Assembly: GCA_021234155.1 (NCBI GenBank)
Contig: JAJEKV010000005.1
Coordinates: forward strand, 13,423,392-13,487,391
Source: Isoetes taiwanensis
Taxonomy: Eukaryota; Streptophyta; Lycopodiopsida; Isoetales; Isoetaceae
DNA length: 64,000 nt
Direction: 5' to 3'
A program made the translations under genes and the position numbers. Below the pieces are notes generated by a model. It saw only the letters and a program-made list of their open reading frames with translations, was not told the DNA's origin and made no database searches. Shown piece by piece: positions 21,476 to 32,586 of this stretch. Position 1 is the first letter of the stretch; every line of letters begins with the position of its first letter.

Positions 21476-21985
21476 GTTTTATGTTCTAGAATGTAGGGGA
21501 ATCTACGGGAATGTAAGGAAATCTAGGGAAATACTTCCAGAAAGTTCTAGAATATATTGAAAGTCTTAGAATGTTCCAGAAAGTCTTAGAATGTTCTAAA
21601 AAGTTCTAGAATGTAAAAGAATCCAGAAGAATCTAATAGAATCTAAGAAAATCTTATAAAATGTAAGAGAATCTAGGAAAATATTTACAAGCCTAAGGGA
21701 ATCTCTTAAAATCTGGGGGATCTAAAGGAATCTTAAGTAAAATCTAAGGGAATCTAAGAAAATGTTGATGAAATCTTAAAGTATCTAAAGGGAATCTTTA
21801 CGAATCTCTTTGAATCTCATGTAATATAAGGGAACCTAGGGCAATCTCATAAAATCTAAAGGAATCTAGAGGGAATTTTATAAAATTTAGAGAAATGCTC
21901 ACGAAACCTCTAAGAGAACCTTGGTAGAATCTTAGAGAATCTATGAATTTAGAGTATTCTCAAGAGATTCTTTTTAGAATGTAAA
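21476..21985. repeat. Satellite array, right side of the Harbinger insertion
   Basis: Four modules of perfect heat-shock-element form, TTCCAGAAAGTTCTAGAA, lie at 21535-21552. They are followed by five 10-base units (21563-21612) such as GTTCCAGAAA and GTCTTAGAAT. Toward 21985 the array grades into GAATCT-type units like those at 14120 and 15640, which ties the two repeat types together. Confidence 0.85.
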
Positions 21986-22237
21986 CTACGAAAGAACTTT
22001 GCCGCGTAGGAACATGCTAAAACTCGAACATGCACCGTAGGACGCATTAAATTTCTTGTATAAATATGTATCCAAAAAACATATAAGACATTTTATATGT
22101 AAAATTGGCAAAGGAAGCCTTCGCCATAAAACAAAATAAGGCGTAACAAATTAATATGTTCAAAACAGTGTCTACAAAGCTAAGTCACAAAATCTTACAT
22201 TGAATGTATCTTTATCTCGCAAGTATCCGATGTTGAA

Positions 22238-23416
22238 TTAAAATGGACATCTTATATCAGGCAAATCAGTCATAAAATCTTGCGGCAGTTCGATGTCTGG
22301 AGTAGATTCTAAATGTCCAAAGTAGTAACTCTCTTCAAAAGTTTGATTATTATCATACCACAAGTCCGAGTCATCTAATAGTCGTTTGTCCAACTCCAAG
22401 AATGTTGTGGAAGATTCGCTGCCTGGCGACACATTTTTAGTAGATGGTAGAACCACATCATTATTAGCAGCATGCTCATTAGTACTTCCCTCATCTATAT
22501 CTTGGGGTTTAAGTTCATCCCAAGTACCCATATTCACATTGCATTCAACTAAAGCACCAACATTCACATTGTCGTGGTTACTGCTTGATGGAAAACTTTG
22601 TGGGGCTATGGTACCTTCCGCTCTAGCCCTCATGACATTAGTGTCCTTGTTATTTTGTTGAAATGCATAACCATCTACTTTACTTCTATGATTTAGTTGA
22701 TTGCCAATGTTATAAGATGGTTGGTTATAGCTAGATTGATCATCTCGTTTAGTATTGGTAAGGTGGGACCTCGAGTGCTGAGGCACATGATTGTCTGTCA
22801 ACATATTCATATGCATATTCAGCGGCATCGGATCCAGAACACCATTTTTATTCATGATGGAATTCATATGCATATTCATCGGCATGGGATCCAGAAGACC
22901 AGTTTGATTCATGATGGAATTTCTTGTGTGTGTGGGATGCATTGGACATCTGGGCCTATGAGGTAAACTTTGAAGAATTGGATTTGGATGGCATGGCAAA
23001 GGATGTGGGAACGGATCAACATGATGTGACAATAGAGGTGGCAATGATGGAGGACTATATGAAGAATCATATGGCATATTGTGTACTTGTGATAAGCCAG
23101 TATCTTGATCACTAGAACCAACACTTAAATTCTGGAAAAAACCAACATCGTGGGAAGGATTTGACAAGGAGTATGAATCATATGACCTCTCATGATCTTG
23201 ATCTTGGACAAATTTTTGGCGCCTTGCCTTCCAGGGCTTTTTGTTGGCACTATCATATGTGAGATCGCCATTCTGCTTGATAATCTTGAGCTCGACGCGA
23301 GCGCCGCAGAATTTCTCGAGTTGATCTGCCTTCTTAATAAGCCCATCGGAGCGCTTCCTAAAGGCCTGGTTCCGCTTTAAAGTGTCCTCAACGTAGCTAT
23401 TATGACGCTTTGTCAT
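22238..23416 (-). CDS. MADS-box-like transcription factor, 392 aa, single exon
   Basis: Residues about 2-57 form a MADS-like DNA-binding domain: KRNQAFRKRSDGLIKKADQL then EKFCGARVELKIIKQNGDL aligns with the conserved KRRxGLxKKAxELxxLCxAxVxLIIFSxxGKL. The usual GRGKIExKRIEN start is poorly kept and the last strand is unusual, so it fits divergent type I genes better than MIKC; type I genes are also usually intronless, as here. There is no K-box. The remaining 330 residues are low-complexity, Pro/His/Asn/Met-rich, with a two-fold repeat of NSIMN(Q/K)xGxLDPMPxNMHMN near residues 165-206, and an acidic C-terminus (LPQDFMTDLPDI) that could activate. It is uninterrupted, the clearest intact gene here. 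A TATA-like box lies about 88 bases upstream. Confidence 0.82.
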   Translation of the reverse strand: MTKRHNSYVEDTLKRNQAFRKRSDGLIKKADQLEKFCGARVELKIIKQNGDLTYDSANKKPWKARRQKFVQDQDHERSYDSYSLSNPSHDVGFFQNLSVGSSDQDTGLSQVHNMPYDSSYSPPSLPPLLSHHVDPFPHPLPCHPNPILQSLPHRPRCPMHPTHTRNSIMNQTGLLDPMPMNMHMNSIMNKNGVLDPMPLNMHMNMLTDNHVPQHSRSHLTNTKRDDQSSYNQPSYNIGNQLNHRSKVDGYAFQQNNKDTNVMRARAEGTIAPQSFPSSSNHDNVNVGALVECNVNMGTWDELKPQDIDEGSTNEHAANNDVVLPSTKNVSPGSESSTTFLELDKRLLDDSDLWYDNNQTFEESYYFGHLESTPDIELPQDFMTDLPDIRCPF

Positions 23417-23484
23417 TGTGATCCAAGACTACTTTGGATCCAAAACCAGCCAAAGATACAAACAAGTAGAAGATGGAGTAGCGA

Positions 23485-23510
23485 TGACGTGGAGCCCTCT
23501 TATAGGCCTA
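23485..23510 (-). promoter_or_regulatory. TATA-like box and ACGT element upstream of the MADS gene
   Basis: On the minus strand CCTATAAG places TATAAG at 23506-23501, about 88 bases before the ATG at 23416, a normal distance for a short 5' leader. Just downstream CCACGTCA (around 23493-23486) has an ACGT core like plant bZIP sites. The assignment rests on position and consensus only. Confidence 0.45.
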
Positions 23511-23939
23511 CCCTTTAGGGTTCCTTTCGCCGGGCCTACGTTGGCGTTTCTTTTTCCTGTAGCCTTTTGGGCCGCACATAAAGATGCCAGAGGTAAACAT
23601 CAGTGTGTTCTTTTTTTGCTCAGGCATGTTATTTTGGTTAGTTTTCCATTCTGATTTGATGTGGGTTTGTTCCTTATTCTCGTTACTTAGCTTTGGTTCG
23701 TATTGATCTGATCTGGTTCGGAAGTCTTGCCTAAATCTCAGTTCGATCTCCTGCTTTGCTTCCAGGATCAACTTCAAAAAATAAACAAACTCCTCAAAAT
23801 TGATTGAAGAGCCTATCGGATCTGATACACATGGGCAGAGTGCTGCTTCATGAGAACTGTAAATTTCATCTTCTGACTGAATCAGGAAGCTTTTTAGGCC
23901 GTCAAGGATTTGTTCCAGTCGTTTTGAACCATAAACCAT
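23508..23939 (-). CDS. Unrecognised 143-codon open frame upstream of the MADS gene
   Basis: The minus frame starts MVYGSKRLEQILDGLKSFLI, continues with an acidic and helical stretch (INFEEFVYFLKLILEAKQEI) and ends in a lysine/arginine-rich tail (KKKRQRRPG) that overlaps the MADS promoter. The first 90 residues look protein-like; the tail looks like translated noncoding DNA. It could be an exon whose real end is earlier, possibly a distal exon of the gene at 25344-25868, or a chance frame. I recognise no family. Confidence 0.25.
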   Translation of the reverse strand: MVYGSKRLEQILDGLKSFLIQSEDEIYSSHEAALCPCVSDPIGSSINFEEFVYFLKLILEAKQEIELRFRQDFRTRSDQYEPKLSNENKEQTHIKSEWKTNQNNMPEQKKNTLMFTSGIFMCGPKGYRKKKRQRRPGERNPKG

Positions 23940-24222
23940 TTTCGTATTTTTTCCTAAGGATCTCCTGAATGTCTGATTTTTGCCACATATTCAATGCTTA
24001 TGCTTATGTTCAATGTTTAAGCATTGTTAAAGCAGTACCTTGGTACCTTAGGCAACAATGCAGATGGAGACATGCACTATCATCCAGAGACAAGCTTCCT
24101 CAAGCGTTGTCTGATGAAGACAGTCTTTGTAAGTGATTTCACACTTGTGACATGATCTTTTACAAAGAATTCATTGTTAAAGAGGAAATAACATTGGGAT
24201 GCATGGAAAGGGTATATCTCGT

Positions 24223-27200
24223 TCCTTGAGAGCATATAGAATATGTTGCCATCCTTGAGAGCATATAGAATATGTTGATAGAAAATATAGAGTATAAGCA
24301 CATATTTGCAGATGGGATACAATTTCAATTTTCTCATATATCTCTTTTTATAGATCATCTAACCATACAAAATCAATATAACTCAATAGAAGAAACCTTC
24401 AAACCAACCAATTAACCCTCAAACTATCTATATCTATTGTAGTATGCTCCAGATGCTACACCATAATGTTCCTGATGTTTCAATTGTATTTTCCTGATTT
24501 TGCTTAATACAATTAAGAATTAAAACCTTAGAAATTGGTCAATTACATAACTCTCATTTATGTACAACTCATTTATATTAACTCCTCATTTGTGGTCAAC
24601 TCATTTGTAGTGATAGTTATAGGGACTTGGTTTATCAAAGTGAACTAGTTCTATTTGGATGGAAGAGATATTAAAGCTGGATTTGGTTTATCAAAGTGAA
24701 CTAGTTATGTTTGGATGGAGGAGATATCAAAGTTGGACTTGGTGGCCTACATGTGTTGGGGGAAGGAGAAGAGTTTTGCTAAGTGGTGAGCTAAAGTTTA
24801 AGTCACTTAATTTGCTTGCTAGAAAAGGATGACGGTATGCAATGGATCATAACAGTTCCTACCGTGTTGTTCCTACATTATTGTAGGCTCATAGAAAATT
24901 TATATATAATTGTAGATGAATTTTGAAAGTTATAGCTTGTGTTCATAAGTTGCTCGATTTAACTCACGTAGATGATATAACTTGATGAGTTTGGATGTTT
25001 TGTAATAGTGAGATCTTATGTTTACAATCATTAAAACAGTGATTTACATTTGAAATAATGTAGGAAGAGATGCCAATCATAGATGTTTTAGAATGGGCAG
25101 ATTCATGCTCTCTATATTGAAATAGCAGAGGTTAAACATTGAAATAGCAGAGGTTAAACACAAACAAGTATGCAAGATGTGCCTTTTACCACTATTTCTT
25201 CTGAGGTGCATTTTGCAGCCCAATGGTAGTGGCTAAGCTTGCAAAGGGCAAGAGCCAAATAGAGGCTGGCTGGTTAATGCAAACATAGAATCAGAGGGCT
25301 GGTTAATGCAAACATAGAATCAGAGGGCAAGACACAAAAACCACTAAGGAGAAGACGAACATGGTGAAAAGAAGCGGGGTACCAAGGAACTTATCTTCTT
25401 TTGAGGGTGTAGTTTTGCTTTTAGGAGCACTATCACAGCTTTCAGGACCATCAGTGTGGAAGAGTTAAATTTTTTACCTTTATCATAAAGCCGGCCAAGA
25501 GCTGCAGATGTTGCTAGTAAATGGCCCTTTTCTCCCGCAACTGCTTTGTCAATGGCTTCCTTGTCTTTCAATTTGTACCATACTCCAAAAATGGCAGTTT
25601 CAGATGCAATGCAAGACAGAAGCATTGGAATCCAACTTAGTTTGCATTTCAGATTCGAGCTTTGTGCCACTGCTGTGATAATCACCCCTTCAAACACAAA
25701 ATATAACCCTAGCAGCTGGTATATCTCATTCTTTATGCCTCCCTGGCTCGTTTCCTTTCTTTCTATCCGCTGCGCGTATACTTCTTCTTCTTTGGTCCAT
25801 AGCTCATGCAAGCATTTTAGTTTCTTTGATTCCATTACTTCAAAAAGAGGTAATTCGTTCTCACTCATTTTCTTTTTAAGACTGTTGAATGCGGTCTGCT
25901 TCACAAAGGAAATCTTTCTTGATTATGGCAGTAACTCGTCACACAGAAAATAATACAGTTTAGCTATTTCCGTTGCTTGACACAGCAAATCTTGTTTGTT
26001 ATGAAGAACAAGTTTAGCTATTTCCGTTGCTTGACACAGCAAATCTTGTTTGTTATGAAGAACAAAGGTTTGATAAAAATTTGAGGCAGAACAAAGGTTT
26101 GATAAAAATTTGAGGCAGAACAGGATACCTGGAGAAAACGGATCTGATGCCCTCTGCTTCCGACGAGCCTTGAGCTTGGAACAGCGGTTCCCCTTTTAGC
26201 AGACGAAATATTTGCCCTTGTGCTGCGAAATTGTCTGTTGACGACCTTTCTTTCCCAGAAAGAATAGCTGTTGCCTTTAAGGACCTGACGTGCTTTGTCT
26301 TGAATAGCTGTTGCCTTTAAGGACTGACGTCCTTTGTCTTTGTTGCAATTTCCAAACAAGTGACTCTATTTAATAAATGCCAATGTGAATGGAGGAGGTA
26401 TTGCTCTTGGTTTAAATTCTTGTCTTTCTTAAAAGTTGTGGTCCCGCGGGAGTGGTGGGACTGGCGGGCATAGAAATTGGGAGCAAATTTTTTATTTTGG
26501 CCTCCTGGCGTCCTTGTGCCCCTACTCCTTAACCACAGGCCTGAGCAAGTTCTTCTATGCCAGAGCAACAAAATTCGTATTCAGAGCAACAAAATTCGTA
26601 TTGAAATAATGCTAACTTATCTTTGAAACTCTTGTCTGTTCTGCGTAAAAAACAAAGGAAAGAGTGCCATAACTACAAATCTCAGCATTGAAGCAAGAAA
26701 GAAGAATGCCATAGCTGCAAATCATAGCATTGAAGCAAGGATAATGCAATGATTGAAAAACAAACACAGAACTCCAACTCTGCAGCTTCTGAGCAATAGG
26801 TGCCACGCTTTACATATCAAAAACAAAAAAAACAGGGATTAGCAATGCCTGTGGAAAAGACAAAAATATAGCTTCGTCGTTGCAAGGACCTGTCAACAAA
26901 GGACCTAACAACAATTGCCCTGCTGCTTCCATTGCTCTGCTGTTTCCTTGAGATTTGCTAAAAAATATTACAAAAATCGCCTTGAATCTATGCGCAATGC
27001 TTGGCTATGGCGACCACAATCATCTGCAACAAAAATGAGGGCTTAGAGGCTCGGATTTAAGAATACTGGCACAGAAATAGGCAAAAATAGAGGATCAAAT
27101 CTGGAAACAATTCCGGAGCAAATTTATTTGGGGTGGAAGCAATTTTTTGTGCTCCAGTCAAGGATTAGTGGGCGTTTGTGCGAGATGTTTGCACAGTCTT

Positions 27201-27660
27201 AGAGCTTGGCCCAAAAACAAAAAAACAAGGATAAGCAATGCCTCCGTCAACAGGCCTGGCTGGAGCTCGATTCTGGTGGATTCTGATGGCTAGCGACCAT
27301 GACTCAGGCGAAGCGAAGCTATGGCGCAACGAATATCCGTCTACAAGAATATTCGAGGAGTTATCAACGATAATCTATGGAATATTCATAAAAAACGAAT
27401 ATTCGTGAGGTTATGGAAAATAACCTGCTGGGATCCAACGGCTGTGAATGGCCGGATTCTTAGAATTTGCAAGGGCCGGTGGTTAAAGGAGGTCAACCTC
27501 CTCCTCTCGGGGGCCATGCAAAATAACCCTCTCGGAAATGAGGTTAACCTCCTCTTCCTTTTGTGTTCTTGTTCTTTTTCTTTTTGCCACTCAAATGTGG
27601 TCTCTCTCACATCTGCTCTTTTTCTTTTTGCCACTCAAATGTGGTCTCTCTCACATCTGC
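24223..27660. repeat. Cluster of short two-copy tandem duplications
   Basis: Adjacent or near-adjacent direct copies occur at 24223/24252 (26-bp unit), 24625/24681 (56), 25116/25138 (22), 25268/25297 (29), 25957/26011 (54), 26062/26091 (29), 26262/26302 (40), 26563/26584 (21), about 26656/26700 (44) and 27573/27617 (44). Most are exact or nearly so. No unit is shared between sites, so these are independent events, not one repeat family. Confidence 0.9.
25344..25868 (-). CDS. Small two-transmembrane protein, unknown family, 174 aa
   Basis: The frame opens after an upstream stop; the first in-frame ATG is at 25868 (MSENELPLFEVMESKK). Residues 1-45 are charged and probably helical. Two hydrophobic segments follow, about 49-69 (IYQLLGLYFVFEGVIITAVA) and 77-98 (LSWIPMLLSCIASETAIFGV), then a charged C-terminal part with AVAGEKGHLLATSAALGRLY. 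This suggests a hairpin-like membrane protein with both termini on one side. The residues after HPQKK may be intron read-through because they look unlike the rest. It is uninterrupted and protein-like in composition. I recall similar uncharacterised proteins in non-seed plants but cannot name a family. Confidence 0.6.
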   Translation of the reverse strand: MSENELPLFEVMESKKLKCLHELWTKEEEVYAQRIERKETSQGGIKNEIYQLLGLYFVFEGVIITAVAQSSNLKCKLSWIPMLLSCIASETAIFGVWYKLKDKEAIDKAVAGEKGHLLATSAALGRLYDKGKKFNSSTLMVLKAVIVLLKAKLHPQKKISSLVPRFFSPCSSSP

Positions 27661-29540
27661 ATGTAAAGAGTTTGGTAACGTAAAGAGATTTTTTTATAGG
27701 GAATGTCACTTTTGTTGATATTCCCCCGTGGAAAAATTGCCGACGCGTATTAGCACTGGGGCAATGTTGATACGTGGAAATGTAAAAAAAAGTGACATTT
27801 TTCAAACGTGAAGTTCATCCTAGGGTTTCATTCTGCAGGCTTTTTTCTTTTCTTTTGTTCTTGCTGGCGGCATAGCCGAAGATCTTGTTTCTGGTGGGCC
27901 CATCGATGTGTTTGCTTCCAGCCATCCAGTACTAGAATCACTTCAACGAATTTTCATGAAATTGATCTGGGAGCTTTATCCGAAAGCTAATCCGGCGGGA
28001 TATGGTGCTTTTCTTATGGAAAATGGGTCTACATAACTAATGAAGCACCTGAGAGTCTTGAAAATACTAGGCTTTGCAGCTTCTAGAATACGGGCACATT
28101 TGTAGCGCAATCATGGTCATTTTCTTTGTGTTTCTGATTATTTTAGCACGTAAAGCTTTGCTGGAACAAAGCAGAGGAAGCAACTCAGCATAAACCTGGT
28201 GCTTCTAAAATCTATTTCTTCAGGATTTTTTTGGGTATAATGTTTTGTTGTAGACATTTTGGTTCTCTAAGTGTTGGCTTTAGCCGTGTTTCGCATATGA
28301 CGTTTCTACATGTTCTTAAAATGCATCTGATATTCGTTCCTTCTACGTTTTGGAAGGCTTTCTAGATTGGGGTATCTGCATTATTTAAGGTTTTACCAGC
28401 ATAAAATGCAAAACAGGAGTTGCTTGTAGCATGCAAAGCAAATTGCTACGTTTACTTTTTTGCTTTGATTAATGATCACCTCACAGTTCTGTGTCAGCCG
28501 GAATAGAGCAGAAAGGGGTCCAAGAAACATGACAGTGGAAATTGTGAATTGAATGCAACAAAAAAAGGAATTAGAGGCAAGTTAAAAATTAATAGCATTT
28601 TTGAAAAAGAAAGACAAAGCAGAATGAGGGATAGAAACAGCAAAATGAACCCTAGGTGAACTTTATGTACTAGGTAATGCACGACTTGAACATATTTCGC
28701 CTTATAAATTTTTGAGGCGGCGACCTGAATCTTGAAAGCCGTGCATTATTGGACGTAAACAATAGTTGCATCAAATTATCCGGCTAAAACGAGATTCTGT
28801 GTTCTTCGGAATGAAGCTCAGCCATAGCCCATCCAAATGAAGTTTTTTCTGATGGGAAAACACAGTTCTTCAGATGAAAAGCATATTCCAGCAACCCAAT
28901 GACCTCCAAACCAGATCGACAAGGTAAATCGGTCCCTCCCTTCCTGTTTTGCATCAATTCTTGCTCTACAGGCAGACCCAGTGTTTTGCTTCTTCTAAAG
29001 AGAGCTTGAATGTTTTTCTTTTTCTTTTTTTCTTTAGCAGGGTTTCCCAACCCGAGGTGACCGATTTGCTGCGATTCTAGCTATGCCACACGTCATGTCA
29101 CGTCAGCCTTTTTTCATCTCAACTGTTGGATCTTCTAATTTTTGAATCGCCGGCTAGGAAAAATAGAAACTCGAGGTGATTCCTTCGGCCTGTCGCGGCC
29201 CTAACCATTCTGACAAGCATTGCGAACGAATGGAAATAATCCTTGTCGATTGATTCCACCTCTGGCTATAGATTTACAAGATTCAAGAGCTGCAAAGTTT
29301 GTAAAGTCATGGGAAAGTTCTTCAAGGCCAGAAACTTTAGGTCCGGTGTTAATTCTTTTCAAATAGGAACAGGCTTCGAGGTTCCAAAATGAAGTATTCC
29401 TGGTCTAAAGCCTCTTAAATACATGCAACTCCTCCGTGTCTTCTAAATACAAATGTCACTTCATATGTCACTACTTCTTGGCCTTCTTCACCAGTAGCTC
29501 GGAAAGATCTTCAGCTCTAGGAAAAGCCTCAAAAGCAGCA
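27661..29540. other. Noncoding stretch
   Basis: A telobox-like TAGGGTTTC lies at 27822-27830, followed by pyrimidine-rich DNA, a layout common in plant 5' leaders, but no open frame follows. GAATATTC palindromes recur near 27340-27410 just before this stretch. No gene, tRNA or element end was recognised. Confidence 0.45.
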
Positions 29541-29559
29541 TATGTGGCATGGTTTATTG

Positions 29560-30366
29560 AGCACAAGAACGGGCCAGAATAATTCTAAGGATTTCGGGGC
29601 AGCATCTTATATGCAATGTATGCACCCACTTCCGCTGATTCTTATAAATCTACTTTTGGGTTCAACAGATCATCTAGAGATTTTGTATCTTTGGATGAAA
29701 AAGATTAGATTCCAACTTTTTGAATCTGCAGTTGTCTCTGCTTAATCCATGTGCTTTGGCATTATCCTTCCACCATATTCTGACAGCTCCCAAGAGGTTT
29801 GTGGTGGCTATTCTGCCCTTGTCCTTATCTCCTATTCCGTAGGCATTGCCATACTCTCATTTCATCGAGCCATGCCTCCGCCTCGATCCCTGATCTGTTA
29901 TTACATAAAAATTGCTCAAGTTTTCGAGCTTTCCACACATTGCTTAGGGCTGAATCTACTTTCTTTTGATAGTCGGCCCCTCTCTCTAGTCTGTCCCTAT
30001 TCTAACCTCCCCGGCAGTCGTGCTGAACTTCCACTTCCTCCTCTGATTCTGAATCGAAGTGATGTGCTATCCGAGGAGTCTGTACTGGGCGATCTCCTTC
30101 TCCGGCTCCTCTTCTTCCCCTTTTTCTTTGGCCTGAAGTGGTGTCTGAGGCAACTGGACGTTCTGGTCTGGTGTATTTGATGCCCTTTCTGCTAGTAAGG
30201 CTCTTATTTCCTGTATATCAAACTTTATCAGAGATAATTCCTCTTCCAGGTTTGGCATCTCATACTCCTCGAAGAGGTTGTGGGATTGGGATTGTCGGGC
30301 CGGTATTTCTTCGTCCACACATTGTCGGTATTGCTCGGCGGTCCTAGCTGTTCTAGCTGTACACAT
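29560..30366 (-). pseudogene. LTR-retrotransposon gag remnant (Ty3/gypsy-like)
   Basis: A 99-codon minus frame (30366-30067) is helical and charged (EEELSLIKFDIQEIRALLAE), as in gag N-termini. After stops and frameshifts, AEAWLDEMRVWQ (about 29890-29855) and GIGDKDKGRIATTNLLGAV then RIWWKDNAKAHGLSRDNC (about 29850-29720) appear, matching the W..DM...(D)KxRxAxxxLxGxAxxWW pattern of retrotransposon gag. No protease, RT or LTR was found in the window, so this is an isolated or heavily eroded piece. Confidence 0.6.
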
Positions 30367-31078
30367 TGAGTTATAGCTCTTAATATGAGTCTCTTTTGTA
30401 GTTGCATTTGTTGTTTAATGATATAATTGTTTGAACAAAATATATCAAAAGAGTGTTTATAATGCAAGACAAAGGATCTTATATTCTATTAATATTTGAT
30501 ATATTATTGCAATACAAAAATTTTGTAATAACAGTGATGTGATCATCGATATTTTGGGTCTCCTTCTAAAAATTTCTTTACTTGGGTTGTACCAACCATA
30601 CGTCCCAAGTTCCTCAGAATGTTTGTAGCCGTTCCCCCTTGCATAGCCACTACGAGCTCTTCGACTCTCATATCTGAAGTATAGGCGACGGTGACTGCTA
30701 GCCTGCTAGACTGTCAGTAAGGGACGACAAAGTTGAAGATACTTAATGCTAATTGATCTCTTGAATAGTATGGCATGGTCGACACTCTGTTGAAGTCTTG
30801 CATGTCCATCGAAGCCTGAGAATGCGATTAGCATGAATACGGCTTCTTCTCCTCCCCCCCGGCTAAACTCCCGGTGTATGACTGCTATTTTGTCGTCGGT
30901 GAGGAGTGGCATGTAGTATCTGAGGGCTCTATCATGTCCTCCTTGTCGAGCTTCTGTTTTCTTCTCCCTATTTGACCTTGTCTGCCCGCGTACTCATCTA
31001 CTGGGACGGTGATCAAGTCCCTATGGTCTGCAAGTTGAGTTCTGAAATGAGTCAGGTTGATGGCTCCCGCCCTGTAGC

Positions 31079-31755
31079 CAGTGATGATTTTAATGGTACT
31101 ATATCATAATATGGGTATCACTATTTTGGCGATAATCTTATATTCAAAATCTTTTTGGAAGGCGATAACTTTTATCACTTCAAGAATTTTTGTAGTGCAT
31201 GTCGCGATAAATATTAATCACTAAAGTATTTGTTTAGTACTTGTGACGATGTCTAAAATCTTACCATAGTATTGTTGTCATGAGTACAACAGAATGACAC
31301 ACATAAGAACCACTAACTAATGCCGTAAACCCCCATTTTGTTTTGCTTTTGTATATGAGAGTACTAGTTTCTCAAATGTAATTGTATCCCATGATAAAGA
31401 CATCGAATGCTATGGCTTATCATGTTCTATAGACATTTAACGCGTAAGTAAATAAAAACTCAAAACCTTCACCTCTATACTACCTAACTATGTGGAATTG
31501 GTAACTCTATGTTTTTTAAGTAGGCGATTTGTTTGAGTTTTAAGAATTGAGATTACTGATAGAGAGGCAAAAGCGCTCCTTCACTAAGTCCATATAGTTG
31601 GCGAATGTGGTAGAAGAGGAAAAGCTTCTCCAGAAAAATTTGGCGAATTAATCTCATTATTTTACTAAAGGGAACCTACTACGCATAGTGGCAAATTTTT
31701 CAAAAATAAAAAAATGTAGCAATTTTGCGATAAATAGCCACTAAAATCAACACTG
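31079..31755. mobile_element. hAT-type MITE, copy 2
   Basis: Starts CAGTGATGATTTTAATGG, ends CCACTAAAATCAACACTG, and is flanked by the perfect 8-bp duplication CCTGTAGC (31071-31078 and 31756-31763). It is 677 bp with no coding capacity, and almost identical to copy 3. Confidence 0.95.
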
Positions 31756-31766
31756 CCTGTAGCTGG

Positions 31767-32442
31767 CAGTGATGATTTTAATGGTACTATATCATAATAT
31801 GGGTATCACTATTTTGGCGATAATCTTATATTCAAAATCTTTTTGGAAGGCGATAACTTTTATCACTTCAAGAATTTTTGTAGTGCATGTCGCGATAAAT
31901 ATTAATCACTAAAGTATTTGTTTAGTACTTGTTACGATGTCTAAAATCTTACCATAGTATTGTTGTCATGAGTACAACAGAATGACACACATAAGAACCA
32001 CTAACTAATGCCGTAAACCCCCATTTTGTTTTGCTTTTGTATATGAGAGTACTAGTTTCTCAAATGTAATTGTATCCCATGATAAAGACATCGAATGCTA
32101 TGGCTTATCATGTTCTATAGACATTTACCGCGTAAGTAAATAAAAACTCAAAACCTTCACCTCTATACTACCTAACTATGTGGAATTGGTAACTCTATGT
32201 TTTTTAAGTAGGCGATTTGTTTGAGTTTTAAGAATTGAGATTACTGATAGAGAGGCAAAAAAGCTCCTTCACTAAGTCCATATAGTTGGCGAATGTGGTA
32301 GAAGAGGAAAAGCTTCTCCAGAAAATTTTGGCGAATTAATCTCATTATTTTACTAAAGGGACCTACTACGCATAGTGGCAAATTTTTCAAAAATAAAAAA
32401 ATGTAGCAATTTTGCGATAAATAGCCACTAAAATCAACACTG
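31767..32442. mobile_element. hAT-type MITE, copy 3
   Basis: It has the same ends as copy 2, 676 bp, flanked by the perfect 8-bp duplication GTAGCTGG (31759-31766 and 32443-32450). It differs from copy 2 by only a handful of substitutions and small indels. Its target overlapped the duplication made by copy 2, so copy 2 came first. Confidence 0.95.
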
Positions 32443-32586
32443 GTAGCTGGGGTTGGGTGCGATGGAGGAGGAGCTCGATTGAAGTGCACTTGTTGTCTTC
32501 CCCTTGATGCCCATTTGTTCCTGGATTGCTATAAATTCCTCCTCCTCTGATAATTCTTGTTGGGTCATCATTTACTTTATCCTACC

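Larger units (their letters stand above)
30543..32571 (-). pseudogene. Unrecognised protein Y, split by two hAT MITEs
   Basis: The minus frame starts MMTQQELSEEEEF at 32571 and runs to SSSSIAPNPSYRAG, where the two MITEs (31079-32442) sit. It resumes at 31078 with INLTHFRTQLADHRDLITV, and after two frameshifts continues EEAVFMLIAFSGFDGHARLQ, RLAVTVAYTSDMRVEELVVA and ILRNLGRMVGTTQVKKFLEG to a stop at 30543. Without the MITEs it would be about 220 codons, with one in-frame stop and two shifts. I do not recognise it. The size, acidic N-terminus and compact helical C-terminus would suit a nucleocapsid- or coat-like protein, but that is speculation. Confidence 0.5.

Noticed and set aside
22386-23380. 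Plus-strand open frames across the MADS gene
   Set aside because: They are antisense shadows of the 392-codon minus gene, which has the recognisable domain.
27321-27683. 120-codon plus open frame
   Set aside because: Its second half is a 44-bp tandem duplication read twice, and its first half has no motif.
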